Positions 1 to 5,450 of a stretch of DNA of 6,386 nt are shown one piece after another; position 1 is the first letter of the stretch; each line of letters starts with the position of its first letter. The stretch spans positions 1-6,386 of the forward strand of contig CANJPN010000366.1 in assembly GCA_947475855.1 (NCBI GenBank), written 5' to 3'. A program made the position numbers and the translations under genes. The DNA is from Bradyrhizobiaceae bacterium (GTDB lineage: Bacteria; Pseudomonadota; Alphaproteobacteria; Rhizobiales; Hyphomicrobiaceae). Under the pieces are notes generated by a model that saw only the letters and a list, made by a program, of their open reading frames with translations, searched no databases and had not been told where the DNA came from.

Positions 1-1
1 C

Positions 2-307
2 GGGCTGTTCGTCGGGGTCAAGGGGCTTATCGTTGGCGGCGAGAGGCCGGAGGGACTGCACTGGCGTCCGATGATCATGGTCACGATCGCCGTACTCGCT
101 TTTGCGGCTCTGATCGGCAATTTCGGATTATTACCAGCGGCTGCGGCCGTGGTGTTTCTAGGAATGGTCGGTGGTCCGGAATTCCGGTTCTTCGAGGGGA
201 TTCTGCTTTCTGTTCTGCTGACTGCGGCAGCGCTCGCGATCTTCAAGTTCGGGCTCAGCATGACGATGCCGATCCTGGAGATTTCCTATTTCGGTATTCG
301 TCTCTAG
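2..307 (+). CDS. tctB: TctB-family small membrane subunit of a tripartite tricarboxylate transporter (5' end cut off by window)
   Basis: This is the C-terminal 101 residues of a small, very hydrophobic protein. The frame is open from the left edge, so the start lies outside the window; the first internal Met (base 71) is not a credible start because the frame continues upstream. Hydrophobic segments are visible at about residues 24-43, 44-56 and 65-82, matching the C-terminal membrane helices of TctB, which is usually about 150 residues with four helices. TctB is poorly conserved, and the call rests mainly on its place: it ends 10 bp before a clear tctA, as in typical tctC-tctB-tctA operons. 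In the family, TctB and TctA together form the inner-membrane, cation-coupled permease fed by the periplasmic binding protein TctC. The substrate cannot be read from this fragment. No break or frameshift is visible. Confidence 0.8.
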   Translation, partial: GLFVGVKGLIVGGERPEGLHWRPMIMVTIAVLAFAALIGNFGLLPAAAAVVFLGMVGGPEFRFFEGILLSVLLTAAALAIFKFGLSMTMPILEISYFGIRL

Positions 308-317
308 GCAGGCCGCG

Positions 318-1817
318 ATGGATCTTCTTGGTAATTTGGCGCTCGGCTTCGGCGTTGCGTTGACGCTGCAGAACTTGATGTTCTGCTTCATCGGGGCGTT
401 GGTCGGTACCTTGATCGGCGTGTTGCCGGGGCTCGGACCGCTTGCTACCCTGTCGATGCTGCTGCCGGTGACGTTCTATTTGCCGCCGGTGTCTGCTCTG
501 ATCATGCTGTCGGGCATCTACTATGGTGCGCAGTACGGTGGATCGACGACCGCGATCCTGGTGAACCTTCCCGGAGAATCCTCGTCGGTCGTAACTTGCC
601 TCGACGGTTATCAGATGGCGCGCAATGGCCGTGCGGGTGCAGCGCTCGCGATCGCGGCTCTCGGCTCGCTGTTTGCCGGAACTGTTGCGACGCTGATTAT
701 CGCGGTCGCCTCCCCCGCACTCGGCGCGATGGCGCTGCAGTTCCTCGCGCCCGAATATTTCTCGCTGATGGTTCTGGGCCTCGTTGGCTCGATCGTGTTG
801 GCGCGCGGTTCGATGATGAAGGCGCTGGGGATGGCGATCCTCGGTCTCGTCGTTGGATTGATCGGCACGGACGTGAATTCCGGTTTTCAGCGGTTCACGT
901 TCGGCATTCCCGAACTGTCGGACGGAATCGGTTTCGTGCCCGTGGCTATGGGATTGTTCGGCATAACCGAGATCCTGATCAACCTCGAACAGAAAACCGG
1001 CCGTTCGGTGGGGGCCGTGATCGGCAGCCTGATGCCGACGCGCGAAGAGTTCCGGCAGGCCATACCAGCAGTGTTTCGTGGCACCGCGATCGGTTCTCTC
1101 CTCGGTATCCTGCCGGGCGGGGGCGCGCTGCTGTCGTCGTTCGCCGCCTATGCGCTGGAGAAGAAGATCGCGAAGGATCCATCGCGGTTCGGCCGGGGCG
1201 CAGTCGAAGGCGTGGCGGCACCCGAAAGCGCCAATAATGCAGGCGCTCAGACTTCGTTCATTCCGCTGCTGACCCTGGGAATTCCGTCAAATCCCGTCAT
1301 GGCGATCATGGTCGGCGCGATGATGATCCACGGCATCCAGCCGGGGCCGCAGGTGATGACCGAGAAGCCGGACCTGTTCTGGGGCATCATCGCCTCGATG
1401 TGGATCGGCAATTTCATGCTGGTGATCATCAACCTGCCGCTGGTCGGCATCTGGGTGCGGTTGCTGATGGTGCCGTATCGTCTGCTGTTCCCGGCAATTC
1501 TGCTGCTGTGCTCGATAGGCGTCTATGGCGTCAACAACTCCTGGGTCGAGGTGATGATCACGGCCGGGTTCGGCATCATCGGATACGTCTTCTATAAGCT
1601 CGGTTGCGAGCCGGCACCGCTGGTTCTGGCGCTCGTGCTGGGGCCGCTGATGGAGGAGAACCTGCGTCGTGCGCTGCTGATCTCTCGGGGCGATCCGCTC
1701 GTGTTCGTGCAACGTCCGATCAGCGCGGTGTTGCTCCTCATTGCCCTGTTGCTCGTGATCGCGTTCGTGATGCCCGGATTGAAGAAGACCCGGCAGGAAG
1801 CGTTCAAGGAAGCGTGA
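318..1817 (+). CDS. tctA: TctA-family large membrane subunit of a tripartite tricarboxylate transporter
   Basis: Complete 499-residue integral membrane protein of the length usual for TctA. The family pattern occurs twice. The first copy has GVLPGLGPLATLSMLLPVTF at 34-53 followed by YYGAQYGGSTTAILVNLPGE at 68-87. The second has GILPGGGALLSSF at 263-275 followed by GVAAPESANNAGAQTSFIPL at 298-317 and LGIPSNPVMAIMVGA at 320-334. This two-fold architecture and the PESANNA motif are diagnostic of TctA. About a dozen hydrophobic segments run to residue 486, with a short basic/acidic tail. The ATG at 318 follows tctB by 10 bp, and a purine-rich AGGCAGG overlapping the tctB stop (306-312) is a plausible ribosome site, implying translational linkage. 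It forms the transport channel with TctB and a periplasmic TctC that is not in view. Known TTT systems import citrate, other carboxylates, terephthalate and similar acids; the substrate here is unknown. It converges with the M20 gene, with 17 bp between stop codons. Confidence 0.95.
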   Translation: MDLLGNLALGFGVALTLQNLMFCFIGALVGTLIGVLPGLGPLATLSMLLPVTFYLPPVSALIMLSGIYYGAQYGGSTTAILVNLPGESSSVVTCLDGYQMARNGRAGAALAIAALGSLFAGTVATLIIAVASPALGAMALQFLAPEYFSLMVLGLVGSIVLARGSMMKALGMAILGLVVGLIGTDVNSGFQRFTFGIPELSDGIGFVPVAMGLFGITEILINLEQKTGRSVGAVIGSLMPTREEFRQAIPAVFRGTAIGSLLGILPGGGALLSSFAAYALEKKIAKDPSRFGRGAVEGVAAPESANNAGAQTSFIPLLTLGIPSNPVMAIMVGAMMIHGIQPGPQVMTEKPDLFWGIIASMWIGNFMLVIINLPLVGIWVRLLMVPYRLLFPAILLLCSIGVYGVNNSWVEVMITAGFGIIGYVFYKLGCEPAPLVLALVLGPLMEENLRRALLISRGDPLVFVQRPISAVLLLIALLLVIAFVMPGLKKTRQEAFKEA

Positions 1818-1834
1818 GGAGACCGTGACGCCGG

Positions 1835-3049
1835 TCAGCCCAGCAACTCGCGCAGGGTTTCGGCGATGACCTCGGTTGCCTTCTGAAGGTCGGTGAGGCG
1901 CAACCGCTCGTCGGCGCGGTGGGCATTGGCCTCCTCGATGGAATGGGGACCCGCGCCGTAGAGCACGATCGGTATGCCGCGCTCGGAGTAGTGTCGTGCG
2001 TCGGTGTAGAGTGGTACGCCGCCCGCGCGGATGGGCTCGCCCATGATGCGGCTGGCGTGACGGCACAGAATGTCGGTCATCCGCTTGCCCCCCGGCAACT
2101 CGGTCAACGGTTGCGCCAACAGGATGCGGCGTACGTCGACTGTCGCGTCGGGGTGACGGCGTGCCGCGCCACTGATGAGCGCGCGAAGTTCCGCTTCAAC
2201 CGCCTCGGGTGCTTCCTCCGGGATCATGCGGCGGTCGAGCCTGAACGTGATCCGATCCGGCACGACGTTGGTGTTGATGCCTCCTTTGATGAGGCCAACC
2301 GTAACTTGAGGCGAGCCGATTCCTGGCACAGCCGACACGCGCGCGGCGAGCATGCTGCGGTAGGCGTAGATCGCGCTCATGATGTCCGTCGCGACTTCGA
2401 GTGCATCGACGCCGGTGGAGGGCCTGGCTGCGTGTGCGGATCGGCCCCTGGCTTCGATCTCAAGGTGAAGGCAGCCGTTGTGAGCAGTCACGACGGAATA
2501 GGAGAAACCAGCACCGATTGCGAGGTCGGGCTTCGTGATGCCCTCGGCGAGCAGCCAGCCTGGGCCGATCTCCCCGCCTGCTTCTTCGTCGTACGTCAGA
2601 TGCAATTCGACCGTTCCTTTCAGCGCAGCGTTGCTGCGCTTCAGGGCGTCGAGGGCAAAAGCATAGGTGGTGAAGTCGGACTTCGACACGGCCACGCCGC
2701 GGCCGTACATCCAGCCATCGACGATCTCGGCGCCGAAGGGATCGCGCGACCAGCCTTCGCCTGGTGGTACGACGTCGCCATGCGCGTTCAGCGCGATCGT
2801 CGGGCCTGGCCCGAAGGTATGGCGGACGACAAGGTTGGTTACCGTCTTCATGCCGTGGGCGTGGACGAGCTGATCGGGTACGCGGTGGCGCTCGACCTTG
2901 AGCCCGAGTCCCTCCAGCAGTTCGGTCGAGCGGTCCGCATGGGGTTGACAGTCGCCGGGAGGATTATCCGATGGCACCTTGATCAGTTCGGCGAGAAAGC
3001 GGACTTGTTCGGGGAAGCGCTGCGCTATGAGGTCATGGAGATTCGACAT
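1835..3049 (-). CDS. M20-family ArgE/DapE-like deacylase / metallopeptidase with atypical metal-ligand text
   Basis: Complete 404-residue cytoplasmic protein with the M20 two-domain plan. The catalytic part includes NAHGD (His90, Asp92) and the catalytic pair Glu155-Glu156 in TYDEEAGG. The dimerisation/lid domain begins near GRSAHAARPSTGVDA (202-216, with His206) and contains GGINTNVVPDR (256-266). The closing motif is ANAHRADE (His377), preceded by YTDARHY (348-354). These features match acetylornithine deacetylase / succinyl-diaminopimelate desuccinylase relatives, which hydrolyse N-acyl amino acids or short peptides. The usual bridging Asp of GRGxxD is Val121 here (GRGVAVSKSD, with Asp125 four residues later), and Gly181 stands where a Glu/Asp ligand normally follows. 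Activity or metal content may therefore differ. It is the second gene of a minus-strand operon, starting 36 bp after the AllC-like gene. Its Shine-Dalgarno is weak (GAAAG about 10 bases upstream). The operon position argues for a catabolic role rather than arginine or lysine synthesis; the substrate is unknown. Confidence 0.9.
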   Translation of the reverse strand: MSNLHDLIAQRFPEQVRFLAELIKVPSDNPPGDCQPHADRSTELLEGLGLKVERHRVPDQLVHAHGMKTVTNLVVRHTFGPGPTIALNAHGDVVPPGEGWSRDPFGAEIVDGWMYGRGVAVSKSDFTTYAFALDALKRSNAALKGTVELHLTYDEEAGGEIGPGWLLAEGITKPDLAIGAGFSYSVVTAHNGCLHLEIEARGRSAHAARPSTGVDALEVATDIMSAIYAYRSMLAARVSAVPGIGSPQVTVGLIKGGINTNVVPDRITFRLDRRMIPEEAPEAVEAELRALISGAARRHPDATVDVRRILLAQPLTELPGGKRMTDILCRHASRIMGEPIRAGGVPLYTDARHYSERGIPIVLYGAGPHSIEEANAHRADERLRLTDLQKATEVIAETLRELLG

Positions 3050-3085
3050 GGGATCTGGACTTTCGGTTGCGGGACGCGGCGGGCG

Positions 3086-4348
3086 CTAGAGCGTGGCCGC
3101 GAGCTGGTCGATGAAGTCGGCGAGCACGCGCGCAGAGATGTCGATATCTTCGATGGAAGCGTGCTCGGCGGGGCTGTGGCTGATGCCGCCGCGACAACGG
3201 ACGAACAGCATGGCCATCGGCCACTTCTCGCGGAACGACATGGCGTCGTGGCCCGCGCCGCTTGGCAGGCGGAGAACCTCGATGCCGCGCTCGGCGACGG
3301 CTGCTGCCAAGAGGCCGGAGAGCCTCGCGTCGCAGAGCGCAGCCGGTGCTTGATAGCCGAGTGCAACCGAGAGTTCCACGCGACGCCTGACCGCGATCGC
3401 TTCCATCTCGGCCTGGATGTCGGCAACTGCGCGCGTGCGGCGTTCGTCGGCGGGGCTGCGGATGTCGAGCGTGAAGCGCGCGAGCCCCGGCACGCTGTTG
3501 ACGACACCACCTGGAATTTCGATTCGGCCGACTGTTGCGACGAGATCTGCTTCGCTCGCTGCGCGGCGCTCTATGGCGAGCGCCATTTCGGCGGCGGCTG
3601 AGAATGCGTCCCGCCTCAGGTGCATGGGGATGGTGCCGGCATGACCGCCGACGCCGCGCACTTCGATCGTCCCGCGCGTTGCACCATTGATGGCGGTAAC
3701 GACGCCGACCGAGAGGTTGCGGGCTTCGAGCACCGGCCCCTGCTCGATGTGCACTTCGACATAGCCCAGCACGCGTTCGGTGCGCTGCGCATCATGGTCG
3801 ATACGATTGGGCTCGCAACCGAAGGCGAGGAGGGCGGCTCGGCGGCTGGTGCCGTCTATGTCGTTTTCGTCGAGGATACGCTTATCGAAGCTGCCCGCGA
3901 GCAATCGAGAACCGCCGAGCGTACTTGGGAAACGCGAGCCCTCCTCGTCGCCGAACGCGACGATCTCGATGGCGAAAGGCAGACGCCGGCCCGCGCGATG
4001 GAGCCGGTCGACGACTTCGATCGCCGTGACGACGCCAAGGTTGCCGTCGAACTTGCCGGCGTCGATGACGGTATCAATGTGCGAGCCGATGACGAGCACG
4101 GGCGCATCTGGCGAGGCTGCCTCATAGCGTCCGACGACGTTGGCCACGGCGTCGATGCGGGGAGACATGCCGCAGTCCGCCATCCACCCTGCGACGAGAT
4201 CGGCGGCTTTGCGGTGGGCCGGGCTGAGGTAGAGCCGCGTGATCCGACCGGGTTCGTCGGTCAGCGCCGCGAGCTTGTCCAGCCGCTTGGTGATGCGGCG
4301 GCCGAGCGGGTGGTCACTACCCGAGGGGGTGGGGGGCGTCGGTGACAT
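3086..4348 (-). CDS. allC: AllC-like Zn-dependent amidohydrolase (allantoate amidohydrolase / N-carbamoyl-L-amino-acid hydrolase family)
   Basis: Complete 420-residue enzyme of the hydantoinase/carbamoylase branch of peptidase family M20, usually 400-420 residues. All expected metal ligands are present: His90 in GSHIDTV, Asp101 in DAGKFDGNLGV, Glu136 with catalytic Glu135 in FGDEEGSRF, His200 in YVEVHIEQGPVLE, and His391 in GGISHSPAEH. Substrate-side residues typical of the family are His236 (RGVGGHAGTIPM), Asn284 and Arg297 (DIRSP). The family cleaves a terminal carbamoyl or ureido group, releasing ammonia and CO2. Allantoate amidohydrolase is the favoured reading because the SHxDTVxDAGK(F/Y)DG wording resembles that group and a purine-type permease is close by. 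N-carbamoyl amino-acid hydrolase, ureidoglycolate hydrolase and beta-ureidopropionase remain possible, so the gene symbol is provisional. The ATG at 4348 places GAAAG six bases upstream. It is first in an operon with the M20 gene and divergent from the LysR gene, which probably controls it. Confidence 0.88.
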   Translation of the reverse strand: MSPTPPTPSGSDHPLGRRITKRLDKLAALTDEPGRITRLYLSPAHRKAADLVAGWMADCGMSPRIDAVANVVGRYEAASPDAPVLVIGSHIDTVIDAGKFDGNLGVVTAIEVVDRLHRAGRRLPFAIEIVAFGDEEGSRFPSTLGGSRLLAGSFDKRILDENDIDGTSRRAALLAFGCEPNRIDHDAQRTERVLGYVEVHIEQGPVLEARNLSVGVVTAINGATRGTIEVRGVGGHAGTIPMHLRRDAFSAAAEMALAIERRAASEADLVATVGRIEIPGGVVNSVPGLARFTLDIRSPADERRTRAVADIQAEMEAIAVRRRVELSVALGYQAPAALCDARLSGLLAAAVAERGIEVLRLPSGAGHDAMSFREKWPMAMLFVRCRGGISHSPAEHASIEDIDISARVLADFIDQLAATL

Positions 4349-4476
4349 GCTTGTCTTTCGGCGTGGGGTGGGGATGCATTGGAATGACCCCGATCTCGGC
4401 CATTGTAGCCATTTCCGTCAGTTCCGGCTATTATGCGAATTCGGCTTCATTTTCAAAACGGTTCGAGGAATCGCGC
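4349..4476. promoter_or_regulatory. Divergent promoter/operator region between the AllC-like operon and the LysR gene
   Basis: This 128-bp gap is the only sizeable non-coding stretch, and its middle is visibly AT-richer than the flanking genes. Promoter-like hexamers each match TATAAT at five of six positions: TACAAT on the minus strand (4402-4407, facing the hydrolase operon), TATTAT on the plus strand (4429-4434, facing lysR) and the overlapping CATAAT on the minus strand (4430-4435). None has a good -35 at 16-18 bp, which is common for LysR-activated promoters. Possible regulator contacts include a near direct repeat TTCCGGCT (4422-4429) / TTCGGCT (4440-4446), an imperfect dyad AATG...CCGA-TC-TCGG...CATT (4383-4404), the palindrome TTTTCAAAA (4450-4458), and two T-N11-A matches (4418-4430 and 4446-4458). 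Short motifs like these arise by chance, so the region is a good operator candidate but no individual site is firm. Confidence 0.55.
4465..4470 (+). promoter_or_regulatory. Ribosome binding site that fixes the LysR start
   Basis: GAGGAA lies six bases before the ATG at 4477. It supports this start over the in-frame upstream ATGs at 4342 and 4384, which would add residues that do not belong to the LysR family and would push translation across the divergent promoter region. Confidence 0.7.
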
Positions 4477-5433
4477 ATGGCGACGCTCGAGAACATCTTC
4501 GTCTTCATCCGCGTAGCTGAAACCGGAAGTTTCACGGCCGCAGGGCGCAGTTTGCGCATGTCGCCCGCGGTCGTTAGCTATCGCATCCAGAGCCTCGAAA
4601 AGCATCTGGGGTGCCGGTTGTTCAACCGGACGACACGGAAGTTGTCGCCGACGGAGCAGGGGCGGGCGTTCTACGAGAGCAGTCTCGAGATCCGTGAGGC
4701 GGTGGAGCGCGCGGAGACGCGGGTTGCAAAGGGGGGCGCCGCGCCGCGCGGTTCTCTCAAGGTAACGGTTCCGCTGGGTATCGGTCGGCGTGTGATCGCG
4801 CCGATGGTAACGCGGTTCCGCGCCGAGCATCCCGAAATCGATGTTCGCTTGCGGCTTTCCGATTATCTCGTCGACCTCTTCAGTGAGGCGGTCGATGTCG
4901 CGGTGAGGATGGCGGTGCTGCCGGATTCCTCTCTGATCGTGCGCAAGATTGCCGACATCGATCGGGTGTTGTGCGCCGCGCCGGCCTATCTTGCCCGGCA
5001 TGGTGCGCCGGCCTCGGTGAAGGATCTCGAGGATCATCAGTGTCTCGTTCTGAGGTTTCCGGGATCGCAGCATTCGAGGATCGGCCTCAGGCGTAATGGA
5101 CGAGTGGTATCGGTTCCAGTGAGTGGGCACCTGGACGCCGACGACGGCGATGTGCTCACCGAGTGGGCGGTCGCTGGCGAGGGTATCGTGATGAAGCCGG
5201 TATTCGAGGTGGCGCATCATTTGAATTCGGGCGCGCTCGTTACGGTACTTGCCGAGACGCCGCCGGTACCGGTGACACTGGCAATCCTGCATGCTTACAA
5301 GCGGATGGTGCCTTTGAAGGTGAATGCGTTCGCCGATATGGCGGTCGTGGATCTGCGCCGGCACGTTGCGGGGGCGCTCTCCGGCCTTTCGGGGGCGAAC
5401 CCGAAAGGCCGGCGTGGTCGTGCGCGCGATTGA
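4477..5433 (+). CDS. LysR-family transcriptional regulator
   Basis: With the start at 4477 this is a 318-residue protein, close to the usual LysR length of about 300. The N-terminal winged helix-turn-helix covers about residues 1-60: LENIFVFIRVAETGSFTAAG (4-23), then SPAVVSYRIQSLEKHLGCRL (29-48) and FNRTTRKLSPTEQG (49-62), all classic family wording. A linker helix (about 63-88) leads to the effector-binding domain (about 92-297), which begins GSLKVTVPLGIGRRVIAPM (92-110) and resembles the group often annotated as DsdC/AaeR- or CrgA-like regulators. Such proteins bind DNA as tetramers and respond to a small pathway metabolite. It is transcribed divergently from the AllC-like/M20 operon, so it most likely regulates that operon and itself. 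The last ~18 residues (Ala300 onward: Gly, Lys and Arg rich) look unlike the family and are encoded partly by a perfect inverted repeat. It converges with the permease gene, with 17 bp between stop codons. Confidence 0.93.
   Translation: MATLENIFVFIRVAETGSFTAAGRSLRMSPAVVSYRIQSLEKHLGCRLFNRTTRKLSPTEQGRAFYESSLEIREAVERAETRVAKGGAAPRGSLKVTVPLGIGRRVIAPMVTRFRAEHPEIDVRLRLSDYLVDLFSEAVDVAVRMAVLPDSSLIVRKIADIDRVLCAAPAYLARHGAPASVKDLEDHQCLVLRFPGSQHSRIGLRRNGRVVSVPVSGHLDADDGDVLTEWAVAGEGIVMKPVFEVAHHLNSGALVTVLAETPPVPVTLAILHAYKRMVPLKVNAFADMAVVDLRRHVAGALSGLSGANPKGRRGRARD
5381..5412. terminator. Perfect 13-bp hairpin at a convergent gene junction (terminator-like, no T-tract)
   Basis: CCGGCCTTTCGGG (5381-5393) and CCCGAAAGGCCGG (5400-5412) are exact reverse complements separated by a six-base loop. 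The hairpin ends 21 bases before the end of the LysR gene, so it lies inside that coding sequence. It also begins 38 bases beyond the stop codon of the convergent permease gene, where a terminator for that transcript would be expected. No run of T follows on either strand, so it is not a classical intrinsic terminator. It may act as a bidirectional mRNA 3'-end stabiliser or a weak terminator. The structure is seen directly; the function is inferred. Confidence 0.45.
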
Positions 5434-5450
5434 GTAGCTGCAAGTCTTAC

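Noticed and set aside
71..307. tctB read as a complete 78-residue gene starting at base 71
   Set aside because: The frame is open upstream to the window edge with TctB-like residues, so this is the truncated C-terminus of a longer protein.
1818..1837. Possible terminator between tctA and the M20 gene (GACCG 1821-1825 / CGGTC 1832-1836)
   Set aside because: Only five base pairs with no T-tract on either side, too weak to call.
1287..2066. Minus-strand open frame spanning the end of tctA and the end of the M20 gene
   Set aside because: Its product is dominated by His, Arg, Gln and Pro, as expected from reading hydrophobic membrane-protein codons in antisense. It overlaps two certain genes.
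1919..4345. A plus-strand frame open almost throughout (1919-3601 and 3620-4345, the same frame with a single stop between) antisense to both hydrolase genes
   Set aside because: Both sense strands carry complete, motif-rich M20-family enzymes. The antisense translation shows no recognisable domain and is charge- and Ala/Gly/Arg-rich in the way GC-rich shadow frames are. The two sense genes happen to share a frame, which explains why the antisense opening continues across both.
4342..4476. N-terminal extension of the LysR protein from ATG 4342 or 4384
   Set aside because: The extra residues precede a complete LysR N-terminus and have no family match. They would overlap the divergent gene start or promoter region, while ATG 4477 has a good GAGGAA site at the right distance.
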